From contig CP114482.1 in NCBI GenBank assembly GCA_027186245.1, positions 10,125,209 through 10,189,208 on the forward strand: a stretch of 64,000 bases of DNA, in the 5' to 3' direction. A program made the position numbers and the translations under genes. The notes beneath the pieces are model-generated. The model searched no databases. It was not told the DNA's origin and saw only the letters and a list, made by a program, of their open reading frames with translations. Shown here piece by piece: positions 1-13,122 of this stretch; positions within the stretch are counted from its first letter, which is position 1; each line of letters starts with the position of its first letter. The stretch is from Coriaria nepalensis. Lineage: Eukaryota > Streptophyta > Magnoliopsida > Cucurbitales > Coriariaceae.

Positions 1-2564
1 CATTTGAAAGCAATTAAAATGAATTCGATTTTGGCACTTCAAACCCGACTTTCGTACATAACTTGCTAATGATCATTTAAGGGCGAGTATGCACTTGTTT
101 TATTTGAGATTCATGTCAATGATTCTTTTCAAGTCACTAATTCATTTGAAAGCAATTCGAACGAATTCTAATTTTGCACTTCAAACACTACTTTTGCGGA
201 TCACTTGCTAATGATCCTTTTAAGACAAGTATGCATTTGTTTTATCTTATATTCATGTCAATGAGTCTTTTCAAGACAGTAAATCATTTGGATGCCATTG
301 GAGCGAATATTATTTTCGCATTTCAAACATGACTATCGCGCATAGCTTTCATATGATTTTTTGAAGGCAAGTATGAATTTGTTTAATCTTACAGTCATCA
401 TCTCAATGACTCTTTGAAAGTCATTAATTCATTTGAAAGCAATTCAAATGAATTCTATTTTCTCCTTCGAACTTGACTTTCGTACAAAACTTGCTGATGA
501 TCATTTAAGGGTAAGTACACCTTTGTTTTATTTGAGATTTATGTCAATAAGTCTTTTCAAGTCACTAATTTATTCGAAACTAATTCAAATGAATTCTCTT
601 TTTACACTTCAAACACGACTTTCGCGCATCACTTGCTGATGATCTTTTTAAGACAAGTACGCATTTGTTTTATCTTATATTCATGTCAATGAGTTTTTTC
701 AAGACAATAAATCATTTGCAAGCCATTGGAGCGAATACTATTTTCGCATTTCAAACACGACTTTCGCGCATAGCTTGTATATTATTTTTTGAAGGCAAGC
801 ATGACTTTCTTTTATTTTGGAGTCATTATCTCAATGACTTTTTGAAAGTCACTAATTCATTTGAAAGCAATTAAAATAAAATCTATTTTCCGCTTCAAAC
901 TCGACTTTCATACAAGACTTGCTACTGATCATTTAAGGGCAAGTACACATTTGTTTTATTTGAGATTCATGTCAATGAGTCTTTTCAAGTCACTAATTTA
1001 TTTGAAACCAATTCTAATGAATTCTATTTTTACACTTCAAACACCACTTTCGCGCATCACTTGCTGATGATCTTTTTAAGACAAGTATGCATTTGTTTTA
1101 TCTTATATTCATGTCAATGAGTCTCTTCAAGACAATAAATCATTTGGAAGCCAATGGAGCGAATACTATTTTCGCATTTCAAACATGACTTTCGTGCATA
1201 GCTTGCATATGATTTTTTGAAGGCAAGTCTGAATTTGTTTTATTTTAGAGTCATTATCTCAATGACTTTTTGGAAGTCACTAATTCATTTGAAAGCAATT
1301 AAAATGAATTCTATCTTCTGCTTCGAAACTAACTTTCACACAAAACTTGCTAATGACCATTTAAAGGCAAGTACACATTTGCTTTATTTGAGATTCATGT
1401 CAATGAGTCTTTTCAAGTCACTAATTTATTTGAAACCAATTCTAATGAATTCTATTTTTACAATTCAAACACCACTTTCGTGCATCACTTGCTGATGATC
1501 TTTTTAAGACAAGTATGCATTTGTTTTATCTTATATTCATGTCAATGAGTCTTTTCAAGACAATAAATCATTTAGAAGCCATTGGAGCGAATACTATTTT
1601 CACATTTCAAACACGACTTTCGTGCATAGCTTGCATATGATTTTTTGAAGGCAAGTATGTATTTGTTTAATCTTACGGTCATCATCTCAATGACACTTTG
1701 AAAGTCATTAATTCATTTGAAAGCAATTAAAATGAATTCTATTTTCTCCTTCGAACCTGACTTTCGTACAAAACTTGCTGATGATCATTTAAGGGTAAGT
1801 ACACCTTTGTTTTATTTGAGATTTATGTCAATAAGTCTTTTCAAGTCACTAATTTATTCGAAACCAATTCAAATGAATTCTATTTTTACACTTCAAACAC
1901 AACTTTCGCGGATCACTTGCTGATGATCTTTTTAAGACAAGTACGCATTTGTTTTATCTTATATTCATGTCAATGAGTTTTTTCAAGACAATAAATCATT
2001 TGGAAGCCATTGGAGCGAATACTATTTTCGCATTTCAAACACGACTTTCGCGCATAGCTTGTATATGATTTTTTGAAGGCAAGCATGAATTTGTTTTATT
2101 TTAGAGTCATTATCTCAATGACTTTTTAAAAGTCACTAATTCATTTGAAAGCAATTAAAATGAATTCTATTTTCCGCTTCAAACCCGACTTTCATACAAA
2201 ACTTGCTGATGATCATTTAAGGGTAAGTACACATTTGTTTTATTTGAGATTCATGTCAATGAGTCTTTTGAAGTCACTAACTTGTTTGAAATCAATTGTA
2301 ATGAATTCTATTTCTACACTTCAAACACCACTTTCGCGCATCACTTGCTGATGATCTTTTTAAGACAAGTATGCATTTGTTTTATCTTATATTCATGTCA
2401 ATGAGTCTTTTCAAGACAATAAATCATTTGGATGCCATTGGAGCGAATACTATTTTCGCATTTTAAACACGACTTTCGCGCTAGCTTGCATAGGATTTTT
2501 TGAAGGCAAGCATGAATTTGTTTTATTTTAGAGTCGTTATCTCAATGACTTTTTGAAAGTCACT

Positions 2565-2705
2565 AATTCATTTGAAAGCAATTAAAATGAATTCTATTTT
2601 CCGCTTCAAACCCGACTTTCATACCAGACTTGCTACCGATCATTTAAGGGCAAGTACACATTTGTTTTATTTGATATTCATGTCAATGAGTCTTTTCAAG
2701 TCACT
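2565..2705 (+). repeat. Representative A monomer M1 (141 bp)
   Basis: First monomer of a typical 428-bp unit. It starts with aattcatttgaaagcaatt, carries an EcoRI site (gaattc) and a box reading ccgcttcaaacccgac, then gatcatttaagggcaagta, and ends with tcaatgagtcttttcaag. Two main M1 versions occur in array A, one with ttccgctt and one with ttctcctt after the EcoRI site, and they interchange along the array without a fixed order. Confidence 0.9.
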
Positions 2706-2847
2706 AATTTATTTGAAATCAATTCTAATGAATTCTATTTTTACACTTCAAACACCACTTTCGCGCATCACTTGCTGATGATCTTTTTAAGACAAGTACG
2801 CATTTGTTTTATCTTATATTCATGTCAATGAGTCTTTTCAAGACAAT
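2706..2847 (+). repeat. Representative A monomer M2 (142 bp)
   Basis: Second monomer of the unit. It begins aatttatttgaaatcaatt, has an EcoRI site, then tttacacttcaaacacc, cgcgcatcacttgctgatg and ttaagacaagtacgc, and ends with cttttcaagacaat. Its reverse complement aligns along its length with monomer B3 of the right-hand array, including the shared boxes cttccaaa, aaaagact and gcaagt. M2 exists as an 'accaattcaaatg' type and a 'gcaattcgaacg' type; the second type is the one that carries the 26-bp duplications. Confidence 0.88.
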
Positions 2848-2992
2848 AAATCATTTGGATGCCATTGGAGCCAATACTATTTTCGCATTTCAAACATGAC
2901 TATCGCGCATAGCTTTCATATGATTTTTTGAAGGCAAGCATGAATTTGTTTTATTTTAGAGTCGTTATCTCAATGACTTTTTGAAAGTCACT
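2848..2992 (+). repeat. Representative A monomer M3 (145 bp)
   Basis: Third monomer of the unit. It starts aaatcatttggatgccattg, lacks the EcoRI site of M1 and M2 (gcgaatactattttcgc in most copies), contains the box atagctttcatatgattt, and ends with gtcactaattc leading into the next M1. Many copies contain a short dyad in which agtcatt and aatgact flank a 5-nt spacer. Confidence 0.88.
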
Positions 2993-3572
2993 AATTCATT
3001 TGAAAGCAATTAAAATGAATTCTATTTTCCGCTTCAAACCCGACTTTCATACAAGACTTGCTACTGATCATTTAAGGGCAAGTACACAGTTGTTTTATTT
3101 GAGATTCATGTCAATGAGTCTTTTCAAGTCACTAATTTATTTGAAACCAATTCAAATGAATTCTATTTTTACACTTCAAACACTACTTTGGCGCATCACT
3201 TGCTGATGATCTTTTTAAGAAAACTATGCATTTGTTTTGTCTTATATTCATGTCAATGAGTCCTTTCAAGACAAGAAATCATGTGGAAGCCATTGGAGCG
3301 AGTACTATTTTTTCATTTTAAACTTGACTTTCGCGCATAGCTTACATATGATTTTTTGAAGGCAACTATGACTTTGTTTTATTTTAGGGTCATTATGTCA
3401 ATGACTTTTTGAAAGTGGCTAATTCATTTGAAAGCAATTAAAATGAATTCTATATTCCGCTTTGAACCCGACTTTCATACAAAATTTGCTAATGATCATT
3501 TAAGGGCAAGTACACATTTGTTTTATTTGAGATTCATGTCAATGAGTCTTTTCAAGCCACTAATTAATTTGA

Positions 3573-3624
3573 AAGGAATTCGAACGAAATCTATTTTTAA
3601 GCAATTCGAACGAATTCTATTTTT
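3573..3624 (+). repeat. 26-bp tandem duplication inside M2
   Basis: Two adjacent 26-bp copies (3573-3598 and 3599-3624) of the segment beginning aaggaattcgaacg or aagcaattcgaacg and ending in ctattttt. The unit is therefore 454 bp rather than 428 bp. The first copy has ggaattcg and the second has gcaattcg, the same order seen at the other duplicated loci. Confidence 0.93.
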
Positions 3625-6600
3625 GCACTCCAAACACCACTTTCGTGCATCACTTGCTGATGATCTTTTTAAGACAAGTATGCATTTGTTTTAGCTTATA
3701 TTCATGTCAATGAGTCTTTTCAAGACAGTAAATCATTGGGATGCCATTGGAGCGAATACTATTTTCGCATTTCAAACATGACTATCGCGCATAGCTTTCA
3801 TATGATTTTTTGAAGGCAAGTATGAATTTGTTTCATTTCAGAGTCATCATCTCAATGACTTTTTGAAAGTCACTAATTCATTTGAAAGCAATTAAAATGA
3901 ATTCTATTTTCCGCTTCAAACCCGACTTTCGTACATAACTTGCTGATGATCATTTAAGGGCAAGTATGCATTTGTTTTACTTGAGATTCATGTCAATGAG
4001 TTTTTTTAAGTCACTAATTCATTTGAATGCAATTCGAATGAATTCTATTTTTACACTTCAAACACCACTTTCACGCATCACTTGCTGATGATCTTTTTAA
4101 GACAAGTATGCATTTGTTTTATCTTATATTCATGTCAATGAGTCTTTTCACGACAGTAAATCATTTGGATGCCATTGGAGGGAATACCTTTTTTTGCATT
4201 TCAAACATGACTATCGCGCATAGCTTTCATATGATTTTTTGAAGCCAAGTATGAATTTGTTTAATCTTACAGTCATCATCTCAATGACTCTTTCAAAGTC
4301 ATTAATTCATTTGAAAGCAATTAAAATGAATTCCATTTTCTGCTTCGAACCCGATTTTCGTACATAACTTGCGCATGATCATTTAAGGGCAAGTACCCAT
4401 TTGTTTTATTTGAGATTCATGTCAATGAGTCCTTTCAAGTCACTAATTCATTTAAAAGCAATTTGAACGAATTCTATTTTTGCACTTCAAACACTAGTTT
4501 CGCGCATCACTTGCTAATGATCTTCTTAAGACAAGTATGTATTCGTTTTATCTTATATTCATGTCAAGGAGTCTTCTCAAGACAATAAATTATTTAGAAG
4601 CCACTGGAGCGAATACTATTTTCGCATTTCAAACACGACTATTGCGCATAGCTTGGATATGATTTTTTGAAGGCAAGTATGAATTTGTTTTATTTTAGAG
4701 TCATTATCTCAATGACTTTTCTAAAGTCACTAATTCATTTGAAAGCAATTAAAATGAATTCTATCTTCCGCTTCGAAACTGACTTTCATACAAAACTTGC
4801 TAATGATCATTTAAGGGCAAGTACACATTTGTTTTATTTGAGATTCATGTCAATGAGTCTTTTCAAGTCACTAATTCATTTGAAAGCAATTCGAACGAAT
4901 TCTATTTTTGCACTTCAAACACTACTTTCGCGCATCACTTTCTAATGATCTTTTTAAGACAAGTATGCATTTGTTTTATCTTATATTCAGGTCAATGAGT
5001 CTTTGCAAGACAGTAAATCATTTGGATGCCATTGGAGCGAATACTATTTTCGCATTTCAAACATGACTATCGCACATAGCTTTCATATGATTTTTTGAAG
5101 GCAAGTATGAATTTGTTTAATCTTACAGTCATCATCTCAATGACTCTTTGAAAGTCATTAATTGATTCGAAAGCAATTAAAATGAATTCTATTTTCTCCT
5201 TCGAACTCGACTTTCGTACACACCTTGCTGATGATCATTTAAGGGTAAGTACACCTTTGTTTTATTTGAGATTTATGTCAATAAGTCTTTTCAAGTCACT
5301 AATTTATTCGAAACCAATTCAAACGAATTCTATTTTTACACTTCAAACACCACTTTCGCGCATCACTTGCTGATGATCTTTTTAAGACAAGTACGCATTT
5401 GTTTTATCTTATATTCATGTCAATGAGTCTTTTCAAGAAAGTAAATCATTTGGATGCCATTGGAGCGAATACTATTTTTGCATTCTAAACACGACTATCG
5501 CGCATAGCTTACATATGATTTTTTGAAGGCAAGTATGAATTTGTTTCATTTTAGAGTCATCATCTCAATGACTTTTTGAAAGTCACTAATTCATTTGAAA
5601 GCAATTAAAATGAATTCTATTTTCCGCTTCGAACTCGACTTTCATACAAGACTTGCTACTGATCATTTAAGGGCAAGTACACATTTGTTTTATTTGAGAT
5701 TCATGTCAATGAGTCTTTTCAAGTCATTAATATATTTGTAACCAATTCTAATGAATTCTATTTTTACACTTCAAACACCACTTTCGCGCATCACTTGCTG
5801 ATGATCTTTTTAAGACAAGTATGCATTTGTTTTATCTTATATTCTTGTCAATGAGTCTTTTTAAGACAGTAAATCATTTAGATGCCATTGGAGGGAATAC
5901 TATTTTCGCATTTCAAACATTACTATCGCGCATAGCTTTCATATGATTTTTTGAAGGCAAGTATGAATTTGTTTAATTTTACAGTCATCATCTCAATGAC
6001 TCTTTGAAAGTCATTAATTCGATTGAAAGCAATTAAAATGAATTCTATTTTCTCCTTGAACCCGACTTTCGTACATAACTTGCTGATGATCATTTAAGGG
6101 CAAGTATGCATTTTGTTTTATTAGAGATTCATGTCAATGAGTCTTTTCAAGTCACTAATTCATTTGAAAGCAATTCGAACGAATTCTATTTTTGCACTTC
6201 AAACACTGCTTTCGCGCATCACTTGCTAATGATCTTTTTAAGACAAGTATGCATTATTTTTTATCTTATATTCATGTCAATGAGTTGCTTCAAGACAATA
6301 AATCATTTGGATGCCAGTGGAGCGAATACTATTTTCGCATTTCAAACATGACTATCGCGCATAGCTTTCATATGATTTTTTGAAGGCAAGTATGACTTTG
6401 TTTAATCTTACAGTCATCATCTCAATGACTCTTTGAAAGTCATTAATTCATTTGAATGCAATTAAACTGAATTCTATTTTCTCCTTCGAACCCGACTTAT
6501 GTACCTAACTTGCCGATGATCATTTAAGGGCAAGTATGCATTTGTTTTATTTGAGATTCATGTCAATGAGTCTTTTCAAGTCACTAATTCATTTGAAACC

Positions 6601-7024
6601 AATTCAAATGAATTCTATTTTTACACTTCAAACACTACTTTCGCGCATCAGTTGCTGATGATCTTTTAAAGACAACTATGCATTTGTTTTGTCTTATATT
6701 CATGTCAATGAGTCTTTTCAAGACAATAAATCATGTGGAAGCCATTGGAGCGAATACTATTTTTTCATTTCAAACATGACTTTCGCGCATAGCTTGCATA
6801 TGATTTTTTGAAGGCAAGTATGACTATGTTTTATTTTAGGGTCATTATCTCAATGACTTTTTGAAAGTGGCTAATTCATTTGAAAGCAATTAAAATGAAT
6901 TCTATATTCCGCTTTGAACCCGACTTTCATACAAAATTTGCTAATGATCATTTAAGGGCAAGTAAACATTTGTTTTATTTGAGATTCATGTCAATGAGTC
7001 TTTTCAAGTCACTAATTCATTTGA

Positions 7025-7102
7025 AAGGAATTCGAACGAATTCTATTTTTAAGCAATTCGAATGAATTCTATTTTTAAGCAATTCGAACGAATTCTATTT
7101 TT
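7025..7102 (+). repeat. 26-bp tandem triplication inside M2
   Basis: Three adjacent 26-bp copies (7025-7050, 7051-7076, 7077-7102). The middle copy has aatgaatt instead of aacgaatt. The host unit is about 478 bp, which is 428 plus two extra copies with small indels. This is the only triplication seen. Confidence 0.93.
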
Positions 7103-8000
7103 GCACTTCAAACACTACTTTTGCGCATCACTTGCTGATGATCTTTTTAAGACAAGTATGCATTTGTTTTATCTTAATTCATGTCAATGAGTCTTTTTAA
7201 GAAAATAAATCATTTGGAAAACATTGGAGCGAATACTATTTTCGCATTTCAAACACGACTTTCGCGCATACCTTGCATATGATTTTTTGAAGGCAAGTAT
7301 GAATTTGTTTAATCTTAGAGTCATCATCTTAATGACTCTTTCAAAGTCATTAATTCATTTGAAAGCAATTAAAATGAATTCTATTTTCTGCTTCGAACCC
7401 GACTTTCGTACATAACTTGTTGATGATCATTTAAGGGCAAGTACACATTTGTTTTATTTGAGATTCACGTCAATGAGTCTTTTCAAGTCACTAATTCATT
7501 TGAAAGCAATTTGAACGAATTCTATTTTTGCACTTCAAACACTACTTTCGCGCATCACTTGCTAATGATCTTTTTAAGACAAGTATGCATTTGTTTTATC
7601 TTATATTCATGTCAATGAGTCTTTTCAAGACAGTAAATCATTTGGATGCCATTGGAGCGAATATTATTTTCACATTTCAAACATGACTATCGCGAATAGC
7701 TTTCATATGATTTTTTGAAGGCAAGTATGAATTTGTTTAATCTTACAGTCATCATCTCAATGACTCTTTGAAAGTCATTAATTCATTTGAAAGCAATTAA
7801 AATGAATTCTATATTCCGCTTTGAACCCGACTTTCATACAAAATTTGCTAATGATCATTTAAGGGCAAGTATGCATTTGTTTTATTTGAGATTCATGTTA
7901 ATGAGTCTTTTCAAGTCACTAAATCATTTGAAAGCAATTCGAACGAATTCTATTTTCGCACTTCAAACACTACTTTCGCGGATCACTTGCTAATGATCTT

Positions 8001-9338
8001 TTTAAGACAAGTATGCATTTGTTTTATCTTAATTCATGTCAATGAGTCTTTTTAAGACAATAAATCATTTGGAAAACATTGGAGCGAATACTATTTTCGC
8101 ATTTCAAAAACGACTTTCGCGCATACCTTGCGTATGATTTTTTGAAGGCAAGTATGAATCTGTTTAATCTTAGAGTCATCATCTCAATGACTCTTTCAAA
8201 GTCATTAATTCATTTCAAAGCAATTAAAATGAATTCTATTTTCTCGTTCGAACCTGACTTTCGTACATTACTTGCTGATGATCATTTAAGGGCAAGTAAA
8301 CATTTGTTTTATTTTCGATTCATGTCAATGAGTCCTTTCAAGTCACTAATTCATTTCAAAGCAATTCGAACGAATTCTATTTTTGCACTTCAAACACTAC
8401 TTTCGCGCATCACTTGCTAATGATCTTCTTAAGACAAGTATGCATTCGTTTTATCTTATATTCATGTCAAGGAGTCTTCTCAAGACAATAAATCATTTGG
8501 AAGCCATTGGAGCGAATACTATTTTCGCATTTCAAACACGACTATCGCACATAGCTTGCATACGGTTTTTTGAAGGCAAGTATGAATTTGTTTTATTTTA
8601 GAGTCATTATCTCAATGACTTTTTCAAAGTCACTAATTCATTTGAAAGCAATCAAAATGAATTCTATATTCCGCTTTGAACCCGACTTTCATACAAAATT
8701 TGCTAATGATCATTTAAGGGCAAGTATGCATTTGTTTTATTTGAGATTCATGTCAATGAGTCTTTTCAAGTCACTAAATCATTTGAAAGCAATTCGAACG
8801 AATTCTATTTTCGCTCTTCAAACACTACTTTCGCGGATCACTTGCTAATGATCTTTTTAAGACAAGTATGCATTTGTTTTATCTTATATTCATGTCAATG
8901 AGTCTTTTCAAGACAGTAAATCATTTGGATGCCATTGGAGCGAATACTATTTTCGCATTTCAAACATGACTATCGCGCATAGCTTTCATATGATTTTTTG
9001 AAGGCAAGTATGAATTTGTTTAATCTTACAGTCATCATCTCAATAACTCTTTGAAAGTCATTAATTCATTTGATAGCAATTAAACTGAATTCTATTTTCT
9101 CCGTCGAACCCGACTTTCGTACATAACTTGCTGATGATCATTTAAGGTTATGTACACCTTTGTTTTATTTGAAATTCATGTCAATAAGTCTTTTCAAGTC
9201 ACTAATTTATTCGAAACCAATTCAAATGAATTCTATTTTTACACTTCAAACACCACTTTCGCGCATCACTTGCTGATGATATTTTTAAGACAAGTATGCA
9301 TTTGTTTTATCTTATTTTCACGTCAATGAGTTTTTTCA
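8001..9338 (+). repeat. Long-range block duplication, left copy (partner 13771-15108)
   Basis: About 1.34 kb that matches 13771-15108 at a constant offset of 5770 bp with only scattered substitutions. Shared rare features include ttatcttaattcatg (a 2-bp-short form), ggaaaacattgg, ttctcaag variants, tgatagcaattaaactg and aaggttatgtacacc. Similarity drops to ordinary unit-to-unit level after about 9338. Confidence 0.85.
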
Positions 9339-9490
9339 AGACAATAAATCATTTGGAAGCCATTGGAGCGAATACGATTTTCGCATTTCAAACACAACTT
9401 TCGCGCATAGCTTCCATATGATTTTTTGAAGGCAAGCTTGAATTTGTTTTATTTTAGAGTCATTATCTCAATGAGTTTTTGAAAGTCACT

Positions 9491-9944
9491 AATTCATTTG
9501 AAAGCAATTAAAATGAATTCTATTTTCCGCGTCGAACCCGACGTTCATACAAAATTTATTCATGATCATTTAAGGGCAAGTACTCATTTGTTTTATTTGA
9601 GATTCATGTCAATGAGTCTTTTCAAGCCACTAATTCATTTGAAAGGAATTCGAACGAATTCTATTTTTAAGCAATTCGAACGAAATCTATTTTTGCACTC
9701 CAAACACCACTGTCGTGCATCACTTGCTGATGATCTTTTTAAGACAAGTATGCATTTGTTTTATCTTATATTCATGTGAATGAGTCTTTTCAAGACAGTA
9801 AATCATTTGGATGCCATTGGAGCGAATACTATTTTCGCATTTCAAACATGACTATCGCGCATAGCTTCCATATGATTTTTTGAAGGCAAGCATGAATTTG
9901 TTTTATTTTAGAGTCATTATCTCAATGAGTTTTTGAAAGTCACT
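9491..9944 (+). repeat. 454-bp HOR unit, first of an identical tandem pair
   Basis: This unit matches the next 454 bp base for base as far as I could compare by eye, including rare variants (ccgcgtcgaacccgacg, aaaatttattcatgatc, tcatgtgaatgag). Its neighbours differ at many of these sites, so this is a recent tandem duplication of one whole unit. Confidence 0.92.
9643..9694 (+). repeat. 26-bp tandem duplication inside M2
   Basis: Copies at 9643-9668 and 9669-9694, the second ending in cgaaatctattttt. This duplication lies in the first of two adjacent 454-bp units that look identical. Confidence 0.93.
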
Positions 9945-10398
9945 AATTCATTTGAAAGCAATTAAAATGAATTCTATTTTCCGCGTCGAACCCGACGTTC
10001 ATACAAAATTTATTCATGATCATTTAAGGGCAAGTACTCATTTGTTTTATTTGAGATTCATGTCAATGAGTCTTTTCAAGCCACTAATTCATTTGAAAGG
10101 AATTCGAACGAATTCTATTTTTAAGCAATTCGAACGAAATCTATTTTTGCACTCCAAACACCACTGTCGTGCATCACTTGCTGATGATCTTTTTAAGACA
10201 AGTATGCATTTGTTTTATCTTATATTCATGTGAATGAGTCTTTTCAAGACAGTAAATCATTTGGATGCCATTGGAGCGAATACTATTTTCGCATTTCAAA
10301 CATGACTATCGCGCATAGCTTCCATATGATTTTTTGAAGGCAAGCATGAATTTGTTTTATTTTAGAGTCATTATCTCAATGAGTTTTTGAAAGTCACT
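9945..10398 (+). repeat. 454-bp HOR unit, second of an identical tandem pair
   Basis: Second copy of the 454-bp pair. The following unit (from 10399) diverges within 25 bases (attaacatg, cgcttcgaacccgtc), which fixes the right end of the duplication near 10400. Confidence 0.92.
10097..10148 (+). repeat. 26-bp tandem duplication inside M2
   Basis: Copies at 10097-10122 and 10123-10148. It has the same bases as the locus exactly 454 bp to the left, so the two were amplified together as part of the unit. Confidence 0.93.
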
Positions 10399-12526
10399 AA
10401 TTCATTTGAAAGCAATTAACATGAATTCTATTTTCCGCTTCGAACCCGTCTTTCATACAAAATTTGCTCATGATCATTTAAGGGCAAGTACACATTTCTT
10501 TTATTTGAGATTCATGTCAATGAATCTTTTCAAGTCACTAATTTATTTGAAACCAATTCTAATGAATTCTATTTTTACACTTCAAACACCATTTTCGCGC
10601 ATCACTTGTTGATGATCTTTTTAAGACAAGTATGCATTTGTGTTATCTTATATTCATGTCAATGAGTCTTTTCAAGACAGTAAATCATTTGGCTGCCATT
10701 GGAGAGAATACTATTTTCGCATTTGAAACATGACTATCGCGCATAGCTTTCATATGATTTTTTGAAGGCAAGTATGAATTTGTTTAATCTTACACTCATC
10801 ATCTCAATGACTCTTTGAAAGTCATTAATTCATTTGAAAGCAATTAAAATGAATTATATTTTCTCCTTCGAACCCGACTTTCATACAAGACTTGCTACTG
10901 ATCATTTAAGGGCAAGTATGCATTTGTTTTATTTGAGATTCATGTTAATGAGTCTTTTCAAGTCACTAATTCATTTGAAAGCAATTCGAACGAATTCTAT
11001 TTTCGCACTTCAAACACCACTTCCGCGGATCACTTGCTAATGATTTTTTTGAGACAAGTATGCATTTGTTTTATCTTATATTCATGTCAATGAGTTTTTT
11101 CAAGACAATAAATCATTTGGAAGACATTGGAGCGAATACTATTTTCGCATTTAAAACAAGACTTTCGCGCATAGCTTGCATATGATTTTTTGAAGGCAAG
11201 CATGAATCTGTTTTATTTTAGAGTCATTATCTCAATGACTTTTTGAAAGTCACTAATTCATTTGAAAGCAATTAAAATGAATTTTATTTTCTGCTTTGAA
11301 CCCGACTTTCCTACAAGACTTGCTACTGACCATTTAAGGGCAAGTACACATTTGTTTTATTTGAGATTCATGTCAATGAGTCTTTTCAAGTCACTAATTA
11401 ATTTGAAAGCAATTCGAACGAATTCTATTTTTGCACTTCAAACACTACTTTTGTGAATCACTTGTTAATGATCTTTTTAAGACAAGTATGCATTTGTTTT
11501 ATGTTATATTCATGGCAATGAGTTTTTTCAAGAAAATAAATTATTTGGAACCCATTTAAGCGAATACTATTTTCGCATTTCAAACACGACTTTCGTGCAT
11601 AGCTTGGTTATGATTTTTTGAAGGCAAGTATGAATTTGTGTTATTTTAGAGTCATTATCTCAATGACTTTTTGAAAGTCACTAATTCATTTGAAAGCAAT
11701 CAAAATGAATTCTATATTCCGCTTTGAACCCGACTTTCATACAAAATTTGCTAATGATCATTTAAGGGCAAGGACACATTTGTTTCATGTCAATTTGTCT
11801 TTTCAAGTCACTAATTTATTTGAAACCAATTCGAACGAATTCTATTTTTGCACTTCAAACACTACTTTCGCGCATCACTTGCTAATCATCTTCTTAAACA
11901 AGTATGCATTCGTTTTATCTTATATTCATGTCAAGGAGTCTTCTCAAGACAATAAATCATTTGGAAGCCATTGGAGCGAATACTATTTTCGCATTTCAAA
12001 CACGACTATCGCGCATAGCTTGCATACGATTTTTTGAAGGCAAGTATGAATTTGTTTTATTTTAGAGTCATTATCTCAATGACTTTTTCAAAGTCACTAA
12101 TTCATTTGAAATCAATTAAAATGAATTCTATCTTCCGCTTCGAAACTGACTTTCCTACAAAACTTGTTAATGATCATTTAAGGGCAAGTACACATTTGTT
12201 TTATTTGAGATTCATGTCAATGAGTCTTTTCAAGTCACTAATTCATTTGAAAGCAATTGGAACGAATTCTATTTTTGCACTTCGAACACTACTTTCACGC
12301 ATCACTTGCTAATGCTCTTTTTAAGACAAGTATGCATTTGTTTTATCTTATATTCATGTCAATGAGTCTTTTGAAGACAGTAAATCATTGGGATGCCATT
12401 GGAGCGAATACTATTTTCGCATTTCAAACATGACTATCGCGCATATCTTTCATATGATTTTTTGAAGGCAAGTATGAATTTGTTTAATCTTACAGTCATC
12501 ATCTCAATAACTCTTTGAAAGTCATT

Positions 12527-13122
12527 AATCCATTTGAAAGCAATTAAACTGAATTCTATTTTCTCCTTCGAACCCGACTTTCGTACATAACTTGCTGATG
12601 ATCATTTAAGGTTAAGTACACCTTTGTTTTATTTGAGATTCATGTCAATAAGTCTTTTCAAGTCACTAATTTATTCGAAACCAATTCAAATGAATTCTAT
12701 TTTTACACTTCAAACACCACTTTCGCGCATCACTTGCTGATGATATTTTTAAGACAAGTATGCATTTGTTCTATCTTATATTCATGTCAATGAGTCTTTT
12801 CAAGCCACTAATTCATTTGAAAGGAATTCGAACAAAATCTATTTTTAAGCAATTCGAACGAAGTCTATTTTTGCACTCCAAACACCACTGTCGTGCATCA
12901 CTTGCTGATGATCTTTTTAAGACAAGTATGCATTTGTTTTATCTTATATTCATGTGAATGAGTCTTTTCAAGACAATAAATCATTTGGATGCTATTGGAG
13001 CGAATACTATTTTCGCATTTCAAACGTGACTATCGCGCATAGCTTCCATATGATTTTTTGAAGGCAAGCATGAATTTGTTTTATTTTAGAGTCATTATCT
13101 CAATGAGTTTTTGAAAGTCACT
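12527..13122 (+). repeat. Four-monomer variant unit M1-M2-M2-M3 (596 bp)
   Basis: Monomer starts are at 12527 (M1), 12668 (M2), 12810 (second M2, with the 26-bp duplication) and 12978 (M3). The first part shares rare variants with the unit at about 9.06-9.31 kb (attaaactgaattc, aaggtta, cacctttg). The second part shares others with the unit from about 9.62 kb (caagccactaattc, gtcgtgcatcac, tcatgtgaatgag). The join falls in the box tcatgtcaatgagtctttt, present in every monomer. This is what an out-of-register exchange that removed one M3 and one M1 would leave. It is the only non-trimeric unit found in array A. Confidence 0.9.
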
